A DNA stretch of 64,000 nucleotides from Ancylobacter rudongensis (GCF_900100155.1 NZ_FMTP01000002.1:248001-312000); one strand, 5' to 3'; shown: positions 51,996 through 62,560, counted from the stretch's first letter. Notes: generated by a model not told the origin, from the letters alone. Numbers and translations: made by a program.

Positions 51996-53873
51996 ATGCC
52001 GCTGCGCCTTCTGCCTTCCACCCTGGTCGACCGCATCGCCGCGGGCGAGGTGGTCGAGCGCCCGGCGGCGGCGCTGAAGGAGATTGTCGAGAACGCGCTC
52101 GATGCCGGCGCCACGCGGGTCGAGATCATCATCGATGGCGGCGGCCGCCGGCTGATGCGCGTCACCGACGATGGCTGCGGCATGAATGCCGAGGACCTCG
52201 CCCTTGCAGTAGAGCGCCACGCCACCTCCAAGCTTGATGGCGAGGACCTGCTCGCCATCCACACGCTCGGCTTTCGCGGCGAGGCTTTGCCCTCCATCGG
52301 TTCGGTGGCGCGGCTGTCGATCACCAGCCGGCCGCGCGAGGCCGACAGCGCCTTCGAAATCCGCGTCGAGGGCGGGGTCAAATCCCCGGTGCGCCCGGCG
52401 GCGCTCGGCTTCGGCACAAGGGTGGAGGTGCGCGACCTGTTCTTCGCCACCCCGGCGCGGCTGAAATTCCTCAAATCCGAACGGGCCGAAACGGCGGCGG
52501 CGGTGGATGCGGTCAAGCGCCTCGCGCTCGCCCGGCCCGACGTCGGCTTCACCCTCGTCACCGATGATCGCCCGCCCCTCACCTGGCCCGCCCGCGCGCG
52601 CGACCCGGCCGGGCGGCGCGCCCGCATCGCCGATGTGCTCGGGCAGGAAGCCGGCGGCAACGCGCTCGATGTCGAGGGGCTGCGCGAGGGCGCGCGGCTG
52701 TCGGGCCTGGCCGGCCTGCCGACCTATTCCAAGGCCAATTCGCTGTCGCAATATCTGTTCGTCAATGGCCGCCCGGTGCGGGACAAGGTGCTGATCGGCG
52801 CCATCCGCGCCGCTTACGCCGACCTGCTGCCCTCCGACCGCCACCCGGTGACGGCGCTGTTCCTCGACCTCGACCCGCGCGAGGTGGATGTGAACGTGCA
52901 CCCCGCCAAGACCGAGGTGCGCTTTCGCGACGCCGGCAATATCCGCGCGCTGATCGTCCGCACCCTCACCGACGCGCTCACCTCAGGGGTGCCGCGCACC
53001 ACCTCCACCGCCGCCGACCGGCTGACCCAGTTCGCCCGGCGCGACTTCTCGACCGATTACCGGCCCGAGGCGCGGCCGGGGAATTACGACTGGTCGCGCT
53101 CCTGGGCGGCACCGGAAGGCTTTGCCGGCAGCGCGCCGACCGAGGCCGGCTTGCGCGAGGCGCCGTCGCGCTTCGATTTCGACCTGCCGGGCGCTGACGG
53201 GCGCGGCTTCGATGGCCTCGGCCTCGGCCTCGCCCTCGCCCCCGCGGCCGATGCCCGCGCCAATGCCGCCCCGGCCGCTCCGGAGGCGCTGGAGCGCCCG
53301 CTCGGCGCCGCCCGGGCGCAGCTGCACGAGACCTACATCATCGCCCAGACCCGCGACGGGGTGGTGGTGATCGACCAGCATGCCGCCCATGAGCGCATCG
53401 TCTATGAGAAGCTCAAGGCCGCCATGGCGCGCGACGGCCTCGCTCGGCAGATGCTGCTGGTGCCGCTGGTGGTCGAGCTTGACCCCTCCGAGGCGGCGCG
53501 GCTGGCGGAACGGGCGCCGGCGCTGGAAAAGCTCGGCCTGGTGATCGAACCCTTCGGCCCCGGCGCGCTGCTGGTGCGCGAGGTGCCGGCGCTGCTCGGC
53601 GATGCCGACATCACCGCCCTGCTGCGCGAGCTCGCCGAGCACGCGGCGGAATGGGACGACGCGCTGCCGCTGGAGCGCCGGCTTCTCCATATCGCCGCCA
53701 CCATGGCCTGCCACGGTTCGGTCCGCGCCGGCCGCCGGCTGCGGGTGGAGGAGATGAACGCCCTGCTGCGCGAAATGGAAGAAACGCCCAACGCCGCCCA
53801 GTGCAATCATGGCCGGCCGACCTTCGTCACTTTGGCGCTCGCCGATATCGAGCGGCTGTTCGCGCGGCGATGA
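51996..53873 (+). CDS. mutL: DNA mismatch repair protein MutL
   Basis: 625 aa. The GHKL ATPase has ENALDAGAT, DDGCGM and TLGFRGEALPSI. A variable Ala/Pro linker (about 340-440) precedes a C-terminal dimerisation/endonuclease domain with DQHAAHERIVYE (from residue 460), which fits the DQHA(x)2E(x)4E metal motif. ACHGSVRAG and QCNHGRPTF complete the site. It is therefore an endonuclease-type MutL, as in bacteria without MutH. Start at MPLRLLPSTLVDRIAAGE (51996). It ends overlapping an alternative start of the oxidase gene. Confidence 0.97.
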   Translation: MPLRLLPSTLVDRIAAGEVVERPAAALKEIVENALDAGATRVEIIIDGGGRRLMRVTDDGCGMNAEDLALAVERHATSKLDGEDLLAIHTLGFRGEALPSIGSVARLSITSRPREADSAFEIRVEGGVKSPVRPAALGFGTRVEVRDLFFATPARLKFLKSERAETAAAVDAVKRLALARPDVGFTLVTDDRPPLTWPARARDPAGRRARIADVLGQEAGGNALDVEGLREGARLSGLAGLPTYSKANSLSQYLFVNGRPVRDKVLIGAIRAAYADLLPSDRHPVTALFLDLDPREVDVNVHPAKTEVRFRDAGNIRALIVRTLTDALTSGVPRTTSTAADRLTQFARRDFSTDYRPEARPGNYDWSRSWAAPEGFAGSAPTEAGLREAPSRFDFDLPGADGRGFDGLGLGLALAPAADARANAAPAAPEALERPLGAARAQLHETYIIAQTRDGVVVIDQHAAHERIVYEKLKAAMARDGLARQMLLVPLVVELDPSEAARLAERAPALEKLGLVIEPFGPGALLVREVPALLGDADITALLRELAEHAAEWDDALPLERRLLHIAATMACHGSVRAGRRLRVEEMNALLREMEETPNAAQCNHGRPTFVTLALADIERLFARR

Positions 53874-53893
53874 AAGCCCGGCAAGAGGCAGGC

Positions 53894-55174
53894 ATGGCGT
53901 CCGAAACCGATCACCCCACGAGTTGGTACGCTGCCACGGCCAACCGCTCCTCCCCCCTCCCCCCGCTGCAGGGCGGGGCGCGGGCGGATGTCTGCGTCAT
54001 CGGCGGCGGCTATACCGGGTTGTCGGCGGCGCTGCATATGGCCGAGGCCGGGCTCGACGTGGTGCTGCTGGAAGCCGGGCGCGTCGGCTCGGGCGCCTCG
54101 GGCCGCAATGGCGGGCAGATCCACACCGGCCAGCGCCGTGACCAGGACTGGCTGGAGGCGCGTGTCGGCCTCGACGATGCCAAGGCGCTCTGGCGGATGG
54201 CGGAGGACGCCAAGGCGCTGCTGCACGATCTCATCACGCGCCACGCCATCGACTGCGACGTCCGCCCCGGCCTCATCGTCGCCGACCACAAGCCGGGCTA
54301 TGTCGCCCATAGCCACGCCTATGCCCGAAAGCTCAACGAGGTCTACGACTATCCCCACGCCGCGCCGCTGACGCGCGAGGAGTTGCGGGAGATGGTCGGC
54401 TCCGACGCCTATCATGGCGGCATGATCGACCATGGCGGCGGCCATCTGCACCCGCTCAACCTCGCGCTCGGGCTCGCCGAGGCGGCGCGGCGGGCCGGGG
54501 CCCGGCTCTATGAGCGCTCCCGCGCGCTGCGCATCGAGGAAGGTGCGAAGGTGCGCGTCATCACCGCCGCCGGCTCGGTGGAGGCGGATTGGGTGCTGGA
54601 ATGCGGCGACGGGCTGCAGGACGGGCTCGACCGCCGGGTCGACACCCATGTGATGCCGATCGCCAACTACATCGCCGCCACCGCGCCGCTCGGCGAACGC
54701 GCGCGGGAGATCATTTCCAACGGCGCGGCGGTGGCCGACAGCCGCTTCGTCGTCAATTACTACCGTCTCTCGGGCGATGGCCGCCTGCTGTTCGGCGGCG
54801 GCGAGAGCTACAAGCGCGGGCTTCGGCCCAACCCCGGCGCGTTCGTACGCCCCTACATGCTGAAGATCTTCCCCCAGCTCGCCGATGTCAGCATCGACTA
54901 TGGCTGGGGCGGCATTCTCGGCATCACCATGACCCGCCTGCCCTTCGTGCGGAAGCTCTCGCCGCGCGTGCTCACCGCCGCCGGCTATTCCGGCCAGGGG
55001 GTGATGCTGGCGCCCTATTTCGGCAAGCTGCTGGGCGAGGCGGTGCGGGGCCAGCTCGGCGAGTTCGACCTTTTGGCGCGCCTGCCGGTGCCGGCCTTCC
55101 CCGGTGGGCCGCTGATGCGCTGGCCGCTGCTGGTGGCCGGCATGAGCTATTACGCCCTGCGCGACCGGCTCTAG
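53894..55174 (+). CDS. puuB: Gamma-glutamylputrescine oxidase-like FAD oxidoreductase
   Basis: 426 aa from the ATG at 53894 (AAGAGG upstream), the same length as typical PuuB; an ATG at 53870 overlapping mutL is the alternative. DAO-family FAD fold with VCVIGGGYTGLSAALHMAE, LLEAGRVGSGASGRNGGQ and the C-terminal AAGYSGQGVMLAPY. With PuuA and PotGHI nearby it should oxidise gamma-glutamylputrescine. Related FAD amine oxidases are an alternative assignment. PuuC and PuuD are not in the window. Confidence 0.82.
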   Translation: MASETDHPTSWYAATANRSSPLPPLQGGARADVCVIGGGYTGLSAALHMAEAGLDVVLLEAGRVGSGASGRNGGQIHTGQRRDQDWLEARVGLDDAKALWRMAEDAKALLHDLITRHAIDCDVRPGLIVADHKPGYVAHSHAYARKLNEVYDYPHAAPLTREELREMVGSDAYHGGMIDHGGGHLHPLNLALGLAEAARRAGARLYERSRALRIEEGAKVRVITAAGSVEADWVLECGDGLQDGLDRRVDTHVMPIANYIAATAPLGERAREIISNGAAVADSRFVVNYYRLSGDGRLLFGGGESYKRGLRPNPGAFVRPYMLKIFPQLADVSIDYGWGGILGITMTRLPFVRKLSPRVLTAAGYSGQGVMLAPYFGKLLGEAVRGQLGEFDLLARLPVPAFPGGPLMRWPLLVAGMSYYALRDRL

Positions 55175-55178
55175 CCGC

Positions 55179-55703
55179 GTGCCGGAATTTCACGCCTATG
55201 CCCGCGACGTGATCGCCTTCGTCGAGGCCCATGCGCATTACGCGCCCTATGTCGCCTTCCTGCTCGCCTTCTGCGAATCCCTGGTCATCGTCTCGCTCGT
55301 CATTCCCGCCACCTTCGTCCTGCTTGGCCTCTCCCCGCTCATCGCCGCCGGCGGCGTGCCGCTGCTGCCGGTCTGGGCGGCAACGGCGGCGGGCGCGGCG
55401 CTGGGCGACAGCGTGTCCTACTGGATCGGCTTCCGCCTGAAGGGCAGCGCCCGCCAGCGCTGGCCGCTCAACCGCTTCGCCGGAGGGCTGGCACGCGGCG
55501 AGCGCCTTTTCCTGCGCTACGGTATCTGGGGCGTGTTCTTCGGCCGCTTCTCCGGCCCGCTGCGCGCCATCGTGCCGCTGATCGCCGGCATGTTCGCCAT
55601 GCCGCCCTTCCAGTTCCAGATGGTGAACATCACCTCGGCCATGCTGTGGGCGCTGGTGATCCTCGGCCCCGGCGCCGCGGCGGTGAAGGCGCTGGGCTAC
55701 TGA
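55179..55703 (+). CDS. DedA-family membrane protein
   Basis: 174 aa starting with GTG. Four to five hydrophobic segments. The DedA/SNARE-associated signature is seen: a Gly-rich re-entrant part (GAALGDSVSYWIGF) and FGRFSGPLRAIVPLIAGMFAMP. Members help membrane homeostasis, probably as lipid scramblases or flippases. It starts 4 bp after the oxidase stop. Confidence 0.88.
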   Translation: MPEFHAYARDVIAFVEAHAHYAPYVAFLLAFCESLVIVSLVIPATFVLLGLSPLIAAGGVPLLPVWAATAAGAALGDSVSYWIGFRLKGSARQRWPLNRFAGGLARGERLFLRYGIWGVFFGRFSGPLRAIVPLIAGMFAMPPFQFQMVNITSAMLWALVILGPGAAAVKALGY

Positions 55704-55802
55704 GCTGGCTCGCGAGCGAACCGGGCTTGCGTTTCCTCAACGACACCGGGCCCGGCTTCCCCGACACAGGGCGCAACCAACGCAGCCGAGGAAGGAACCC
55801 CA

Positions 55803-56300
55803 ATGGCCAAGATCCACGAAGTGGAAGGCGACATCCTGCTGAGCGGCGCCGCCGCGATCGCCCATGGCGTGGCGCCCAACGATCATTTCGACACCGGCCT
55901 CGCTCTGGCGCTGCGCGAGCGGTATCCCTCGCTGGCGAAGGATTTCCGCCATTATTGCCGCATCGAGAACCCCAAGGCCGGCGGGCTCTGGGTGTGGAGT
56001 GGCGTGGCGGAAGAGGGCGGCGCGGCGCGCATCGTCAATCTGCTGACGCAGGAAGCGGCGGAAAACGCGCTTGGCCGGCCCGGCCGGGCGACGACCGAGA
56101 ATGTCGGCCACGCGCTGAAGGCGCTGGCGCGCCATGTCGAGGCGGAAGGTATCGCCAGCCTCGCCTTGCCGCGCCTCGCCACCGGCGTCGGCGGGCTGGA
56201 CTGGGCCGAGGTGAAGCCGCTGATCGCGCGGCATCTGAGCGAGCTCGACATCCCGGTCTATGTCTATGTGGTCTACCACAAGGGCCAGAAGGGCCAATGA
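55803..56300 (+). CDS. Macrodomain protein
   Basis: 165 aa, one macrodomain of the ADP-ribose-binding fold: EGDILLSGAAAIAHGVAPND (about 8-27), then ALPRLATGVGGLDW (about 121-134) forming the phosphate loop. Relatives remove ADP-ribose from DNA, RNA or proteins. GGAAGGAACCCC precedes the ATG. Not linked to a toxin here. Confidence 0.85.
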   Translation: MAKIHEVEGDILLSGAAAIAHGVAPNDHFDTGLALALRERYPSLAKDFRHYCRIENPKAGGLWVWSGVAEEGGAARIVNLLTQEAAENALGRPGRATTENVGHALKALARHVEAEGIASLALPRLATGVGGLDWAEVKPLIARHLSELDIPVYVYVVYHKGQKGQ

Positions 56301-56600
56301 GCCGGGGCTGAAGGCGGCGGCCTGAGGCGGGGCAATTCCTGCCGTTCGCTGCCGTCCTTCTGGCGCTCCCTCCCCCGCCCTCATCCCCGGGCTTGACCCG
56401 GGGACCCAGACTTACCCCAAATCGTCATCCCGGAACGGCCACAAGGCCGTATCCGGGATCGCGTGCGGGAAGCGGCTATCTCTGCCGGCGATCCCGGCTC
56501 TGCGGCTTCGCCTTCGGCCGGGATGACAACATTTGGTAGCCGGGAACGAACATGGCCGGGACAAGCCCGGCCATGACGTTGTTTCCGAAAGCGAAAAACC
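56301..56600. repeat. Cluster of REP-like elements
   Basis: Three units in the gap between converging genes: CTCATCCCCGGGCTTGACCC (about 56379), GTCATCCCGGAACGGCCACA with CCGTATCCGGGATCG (about 56424-56460), and ATCCCGGCTCTGCGGC with TTCGGCCGGGATGACA (about 56490-56528). A further GGCCGGGACAAGCCCGGCC stem lies near 56552. Confidence 0.7.
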
Positions 56601-57635
<1,035 letters not shown>

Positions 57636-58304
57636 TCATGCGTTGGTTTTTTGGCAGGCCGGCGCGGCGTTGGCCGTGCCGTAGAGGGCGAGGAACTGGT
57701 CGGTGGCGCGGGCGGCGTCGCGCTCGATCTCCGCCGGCGTCAGGCTGAGCGTGTCGCCGAGCAGCAGGCGGATCTGCACGTCGCGGCCGACCAGGCCGAT
57801 AAAGCTGCGAAAGGCGGTCTCGGTGTCGTCGAAGTCGATCAGCCCCGCCTCGCGGCCGGCCTCCAGCACCGGCTTCAGCCGGGCGCCGATGGCGAAGCGG
57901 CCATTGGCCAGCATGATCGCGCCAAGGCCGCCGCCCGGCGCGCGCGCGCCGGCCTGCGCGATGGCGAAGCGGTTGAGCGCGATCGAGGTCGGGCTGGAAA
58001 TCACCCCGAGCCAGTTGGCCGCGAAGCGGATGAAGCTGTCGCGCAGGGCGAGCGCGTCGAGACGGGTGCGGTCATAATTGCCGGTGCGGACCTTGGAGGC
58101 CTGCCAGCGCACGGTCGCGGTCAGCAGCCCGTCGCGGTCGCCGAACCATTTATACAGGCTTTCCTTGGAACAGGAGGCGCGGCGCGCCACCGCGTTCATG
58201 GTCAGCTCGCCGCCCTGCTCCACCATCAGCGCGAGCACGGCGTCGAGGACCGCCTGCTGGCGCTCCGTGAACGTCTCGTCCTGCGTGTCCGGGGGTAAAG
58301 CCAT
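57636..58304 (-). CDS. TetR-family regulator
   Basis: 222 aa from the ATG at 58304. N-terminal HTH at about 12-60 (MNAVARRASCSKESLYKWFG). The ligand-binding half is helical. The open frame continues to 58349, but a dyad at 58322-58336 lies there, so the short start is preferred. It lies directly upstream of ilvC. It may control itself, ilvC or the EamA gene next door. Confidence 0.85.
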   Translation of the reverse strand: MALPPDTQDETFTERQQAVLDAVLALMVEQGGELTMNAVARRASCSKESLYKWFGDRDGLLTATVRWQASKVRTGNYDRTRLDALALRDSFIRFAANWLGVISSPTSIALNRFAIAQAGARAPGGGLGAIMLANGRFAIGARLKPVLEAGREAGLIDFDDTETAFRSFIGLVGRDVQIRLLLGDTLSLTPAEIERDAARATDQFLALYGTANAAPACQKTNA

Positions 58305-58321
58305 GGGCGGAAAGGGTCCGT

Positions 58322-58336
58322 ACCGTACGTTACGGT
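58322..58336. promoter_or_regulatory. TetR operator candidate
   Basis: ACCGTA-CGT-TACGGT, a 15-bp dyad with perfect 6-base arms, 18 bp in front of the TetR start and about 50 bp behind the EamA gene end. Confidence 0.6.
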
Positions 58337-58388
58337 TCTCGTACAGCACCGCCCGCCACTCCGCAAGCGGGCCGGCGGTGTTCCCCCA

Positions 58389-59333
58389 TCAGCGGCGGCG
58401 AAGGGCGTTGAGGCGGGCCCGCCATGTCAGGGGCTGCGCCGAGGCCAGCGCGACGCCGGACGCCGCCAGCGCCATGCCGGCCCAGGCGAGCAGCGGCATC
58501 TCTTCGCCAAGCAGGAAAAAGGCAATCAGCGCCGAGCAGGGCGGTACCAGGAAGAACAGCGCCGAGACCTTCGCCACCTCGCCGGCGCGGATCATGGCGA
58601 GATAGAGCGAGATGGCGATCAGCGAATTGCCGATCACCAGATAGGCCAGCGCTGCCACGAAGGGGACCGACCAGTCGACATGGCCGTCATCGAGCAGGAG
58701 CGCCAGTGGCAGGGTGAACACGAAGCCGACGGCATATTGCACGCAATTGGTGACCAGCGGGTGCTGGGCGATGCCGTGGCGCTTCTCATAGAGCGAGGCG
58801 GTGGACATGGCGAGCAGCGCGCCCACCGCCAGCAGGATGACGCCGGGCGAGGTGACCTCGATGGCGGCGCGCGAGACGATCACCAGCCCGGCGCCGGCAA
58901 GGCCCAGCAGCAGCCCGCCCCAGCGCAGCAGGCCGACGCGCTCGCCGGCAAAGACCGGCGCGGCAAGGCCGACCACGATCGGCTGCATGGAGACGATCAG
59001 CGCCAGCGCGCCGGCCGAAATGCCATAGCGAAAGGCGAAATAGCTCAAATCGAAATACAGCACCTGGATCAGGAAGCCGACGATGAACAGGTTCAGCCAT
59101 TCCCGCCGCGTGCGGGGCCGCGCCGGGCGGAACCAGGCCAGCAGTGGCAGCAGCACCACCAGCACCAGCCCATAGCGCATCGCCAGCAGGGTGAAGGGGC
59201 CGGTGGAGAGGATGCCGATCTTGCCGACGGCGAAGCCGCCCGACCACAACAGCAGGAAGATGAACGGCGCCGCCATCAGCCACAGGGGCTTGCCTGCTGC
59301 CGTCGCCGGCACCGCGCCTGCACGCTCGCTCAC
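58389..59333 (-). CDS. EamA-family (DMT) transporter
   Basis: 314 aa from a GTG at 59333 with GGAGG ten bases upstream; the frame is open to 59432. Ten hydrophobic segments in two EamA repeats (FLLLWSGGFAVGKIG, and LVIGNSLIAISLYLAMI). Exporter of metabolites such as amino acids in many relatives; substrate unknown. Confidence 0.85.
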   Translation of the reverse strand: MSERAGAVPATAAGKPLWLMAAPFIFLLLWSGGFAVGKIGILSTGPFTLLAMRYGLVLVVLLPLLAWFRPARPRTRREWLNLFIVGFLIQVLYFDLSYFAFRYGISAGALALIVSMQPIVVGLAAPVFAGERVGLLRWGGLLLGLAGAGLVIVSRAAIEVTSPGVILLAVGALLAMSTASLYEKRHGIAQHPLVTNCVQYAVGFVFTLPLALLLDDGHVDWSVPFVAALAYLVIGNSLIAISLYLAMIRAGEVAKVSALFFLVPPCSALIAFFLLGEEMPLLAWAGMALAASGVALASAQPLTWRARLNALRRR

Positions 59334-59525
59334 GTTTCCCACGCCTCCGTCGCTCTCGCGTGGCGACGGCGCGAGGCGCCGCGACGCACCCCGCGAAACA
59401 CCATCTTCACACGGCTTGACCGGACAGGCCAAGCGTTCGTGTGCAGCGCAGCACAGGCGTGGGGCTCGACTTTAGCCCGCGCGCCGTCCTATCCGGGACC
59501 GTCGACAGAAAACGGAGCCCCCGCC

Positions 59526-60086
59526 ATGCCCCTGCCGAACATAAGCCTGCCCACCGCCGACGACATCATCGCGTTCTGGCGCGAGGCCGGGCCGGACCGC
59601 TGGTTTGCCAAGGACGATGCCTTCGACGCCGCCATCCGCGCCCGCTTCCTCACCGCCTATGAGGCGGCGGCCGCCGGCACGCTGACGGGCTGGGAGGAGA
59701 CGGCGGAGGGCTGCTACGCGCTGATCCTGCTGCTCGACCAGTTCCCGCGCAACCTGTTCCGTGGCTCGGAACGGGCCTTCGCCACCGACGCACAGGCGCG
59801 CGCGGTAGCGGATACCGCCATCGCGCGCGGCTTCGACCGCGCCTTCGAGCTGCCGGAGCGGCGCTTCTTCTATGTGCCATTCATGCATTCGGAGGAGCTG
59901 GCGGACCAGCAGCGCTGCGTCGCGCTCTGCGAAGCGGCGGGCGATGAGGAAGGCCTGCACCACGCCGTCATCCACCACGACATCATCCGCGATTTCGGCC
60001 GCTTCCCGCACCGCAATCCGGTGCTGGGCCGCGCCATGTCGGAGGAAGAGCACGCCTTCCTCACCTCAGGCGGCTTCGCCGGCTGA
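59526..60086 (+). CDS. DUF924 protein
   Basis: 186 aa, all-helical. The family pattern DIIAFWREAGPDRWF near the start is followed by LLLDQFPRNLFRG (about 70-82), FFYVPFMHSEEL and FPHRNPVLGR. DUF924 proteins have a TPR-like fold and no agreed function. It stands alone between an EamA transporter (divergent) and ilvN (convergent). Confidence 0.9.
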   Translation: MPLPNISLPTADDIIAFWREAGPDRWFAKDDAFDAAIRARFLTAYEAAAAGTLTGWEETAEGCYALILLLDQFPRNLFRGSERAFATDAQARAVADTAIARGFDRAFELPERRFFYVPFMHSEELADQQRCVALCEAAGDEEGLHHAVIHHDIIRDFGRFPHRNPVLGRAMSEEEHAFLTSGGFAG

Positions 60087-60125
60087 GGGCGGCGGCGCGG
60101 CAGGCCGGGCCGCCGCGCCTGTCCT

Positions 60126-60641
60126 TCACATGCCCTCGGCGCCGCGGCCGATGGCGGCAACGCCGGTGCGCGAGACCTCGACCAGGCCGAGCGGCTCCAG
60201 CAGCGAGACGAACTGGTCGATCTTCTCCGGCTTGCCGGTGATCTCGAACACGAAGCTCTCCAGCGTGGTGTCGACCGTGCGGGCGCGGAAGCTGTCGGCG
60301 ATCAGCAGCGCTTCCTGGCGCAGTTCGCCCTTGCCGCGCACCTTGATCAGCGCCAGCTCGCGCTCCACCGACTTGCCGGCGACGGTGAGGTCGACCACCC
60401 GGTGCACCGGCACGAGACGATCAAGCTGGCTCTTGATCTGCTCGATGATCGGCGGCGCGCCGGTGGTCACGACGGTGATGCGCGAGAGGTGCGAGGCATG
60501 GCTGACCTCGGAGACGGTCAGGCTGTCAATGTTGTAGCCGCGCCCGGAAAACAGGCCGACGATGCGGGCGAGAACGCCCGGCTCGTTGTCGACCAGCATG
60601 GACAGGGTGTGGCGCTCGGCAGGCTCGATAACGGGAGGCAT
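60126..60641 (-). CDS. ilvN: Acetolactate synthase small (regulatory) subunit
   Basis: 171 aa. The ACT domain at about 10-80 (HTLSMLVDNEPGVLARIVGL) binds valine for feedback inhibition. The C-terminal half binds and activates the catalytic subunit. Also named ilvH in this group. It lies downstream of ilvB across about 160 bp that hold a REP-like unit. Confidence 0.96.
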   Translation of the reverse strand: MPPVIEPAERHTLSMLVDNEPGVLARIVGLFSGRGYNIDSLTVSEVSHASHLSRITVVTTGAPPIIEQIKSQLDRLVPVHRVVDLTVAGKSVERELALIKVRGKGELRQEALLIADSFRARTVDTTLESFVFEITGKPEKIDQFVSLLEPLGLVEVSRTGVAAIGRGAEGM

Positions 60642-60799
60642 GGGGCACTCTGAAAAGGGGGCTGCTGAAAAGCGAAATATCCATCATTCCTCATGGCCGG
60701 GCTTGACCCGGCCACCCAGACGTCGGCGTCACCCGGACACTGGGTCCCCGGGTCGCGCCCGGGGATGAGGGAAGGAAGCGAAGGCGACGAAAACGCACC
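60642..60799. repeat. REP-like element between ilvB and ilvN
   Basis: CCTCATGGCCGGGCTTGACC (about 60691) and GGGTCGCGCCCGGGGATGAG (about 60751) form an imperfect inverted repeat like those at 51.8 and 56.4 kb. It sits inside the ilv transcript and could change message decay between the two subunits. Confidence 0.65.
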
Positions 60800-62560
60800 T
60801 CACACCAGCATCTTGCCTTCCTCGTCGATGGCCTCGTCCAGCGCCTCGGGATGATCAGGCAGGATCATCTCGTTATGCGGCTTGCCCGACGGGATCATCG
60901 GCAGGCAGTTCTCCATCTTGTCGACCAGGCAGTCGAACAGCACCGGACGGTTGACGTTCAGCATCTCCTGGATCGCCCCGTCGAGATCGGCCGGGTTGGA
61001 ACAGCGAATGCCGACGCCGCCATAGGCCTCGGCCAGCTTGACGAAGTCCGGCAGCGATTCCGAATAGGAATGGGAGTAGCGCCCGCCATGCAGCAGGTCC
61101 TGCCACTGCCGCACCATGCCCATATATTCGTTGTTGAGCACGAAGATCTTCACCGGCAGGTTGAACTGCAGCGCCGTCGACATTTCCTGCAGGCACATCT
61201 GGATCGAGGCCTCGCCGGCGATGTCGATCACCAGGCTGTCGGGATGGGCCACCTGCGCGCCGATCGCCGCCGGCAGGCCATAGCCCATGGTGCCGAGGCC
61301 GCCGGAGGTCATCCAGCGGTTAGGCTCCTCGAAGTGGAAGTGCTGCGCCGCCCACATCTGGTGCTGGCCGACTTCCGTCGTGATGTAGACGTCCTTGTCC
61401 TTCACCGCATTGTACAGCGCCCGGACGGCCTGCTGCGGCTTGATGATGCGGTCGGAGGGCTGGAACGCCAGCGACTTGCGGGCCCGCCACTTGTCGATCT
61501 GCCCCCACCAGGAGGCGATCGCCTGCCGGTCCGGCTCAGCCTTCATGCCGCGCCACACGGTCAGCATGTCTTCCAGCACATGCTTCACATCGCCGATGAT
61601 CGGCAGGTCGACCTTGACGTTCTTGTTGATCGAGGACGGGTCGATGTCGATGTGGATCTTCTTCGAGCCCGGCGAGAAGGCGTCGAGGCGGCCGGTGATG
61701 CGGTCGTCGAAGCGCGCGCCGACGCACACCATGACGTCGCAATCATGCATAGCCATGTTGGCTTCATAGGTGCCGTGCATGCCCAGCATGCCCAGCCACT
61801 GCCGGTCGGAGGCCGGGAAGGCGCCGAGGCCCATCAGCGTCGAGGTGACGGGATAGCCGGACAGCCGGGCGAATTCGCGCAGCAGGCGGCTCGCCTCGGG
61901 GCCGGAATTGATCACGCCGCCGCCGGTATAGAGGATCGGGCGCTTGGCCTTGGCCAGCATCTCGACCGCCGTCTTGATCTTCTCCGGGTCGCCCTTCAGC
62001 CGCGGCTGATAGGTGCGGTGCTGGATGTTCTCCGGCCCGACATACATGCCCTTGGCGAACTGCACGTCCTTCGGGATGTCGACGACGACGGGACCCGGGC
62101 GGCCGTTCTGCGCGACATAGAACGCCTCGTGCATCACGCGGGCGAGGTCGTTGATGTCACGGACGAGGTAGTTGTGCTTGGTGCAGGGCCGGGTGATGCC
62201 GACCGTGTCGCACTCCTGGAAGGCGTCCGAGCCGATGAGATGGGTCGGAACCTGGCCGGTGATGCAGACCAGCGGAATGGAATCGAGCAGCGCGTCGGTG
62301 AGGCCCGTCACCGCATTGGTGGCGCCGGGGCCGGAGGTGACGAGCACCACGCCCACCTTGCCGGAGGAGCGGGCATAGCCCTCCGCCATGTGCACCGCAC
62401 CCTGCTCGTGCCGCACGAGAATGTGCTTCACCTGGTTCTGGTGGAACATGGCGTCATAGATCGGCAGCACCGCGCCGCCGGGATAGCCGAACATGTGCTC
62501 GACACCCTGATCGATCAGGGCCTGCATCACCATTTCGGCGCCGGTCATCTCGCGCATCAT
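60800..62560 (-). CDS. ilvB: Acetolactate synthase large (catalytic) subunit
   Basis: 586 aa (also called ilvI). FGYPGGAVLPIYDAMF carries the start of the active site. RHEQGAVHMAEGYARS supplies the Glu that activates thiamine diphosphate. The FAD region and the C-terminal cofactor domain follow. The Mg2+ motif reads IAGEASIQM, i.e. Glu where most relatives have Asp. Makes acetolactate and acetohydroxybutyrate. A leader peptide and terminator upstream suggest attenuation. It starts MMREMTGAEM; either Met may be used. Confidence 0.96.
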   Translation of the reverse strand: MMREMTGAEMVMQALIDQGVEHMFGYPGGAVLPIYDAMFHQNQVKHILVRHEQGAVHMAEGYARSSGKVGVVLVTSGPGATNAVTGLTDALLDSIPLVCITGQVPTHLIGSDAFQECDTVGITRPCTKHNYLVRDINDLARVMHEAFYVAQNGRPGPVVVDIPKDVQFAKGMYVGPENIQHRTYQPRLKGDPEKIKTAVEMLAKAKRPILYTGGGVINSGPEASRLLREFARLSGYPVTSTLMGLGAFPASDRQWLGMLGMHGTYEANMAMHDCDVMVCVGARFDDRITGRLDAFSPGSKKIHIDIDPSSINKNVKVDLPIIGDVKHVLEDMLTVWRGMKAEPDRQAIASWWGQIDKWRARKSLAFQPSDRIIKPQQAVRALYNAVKDKDVYITTEVGQHQMWAAQHFHFEEPNRWMTSGGLGTMGYGLPAAIGAQVAHPDSLVIDIAGEASIQMCLQEMSTALQFNLPVKIFVLNNEYMGMVRQWQDLLHGGRYSHSYSESLPDFVKLAEAYGGVGIRCSNPADLDGAIQEMLNVNRPVLFDCLVDKMENCLPMIPSGKPHNEMILPDHPEALDEAIDEEGKMLV

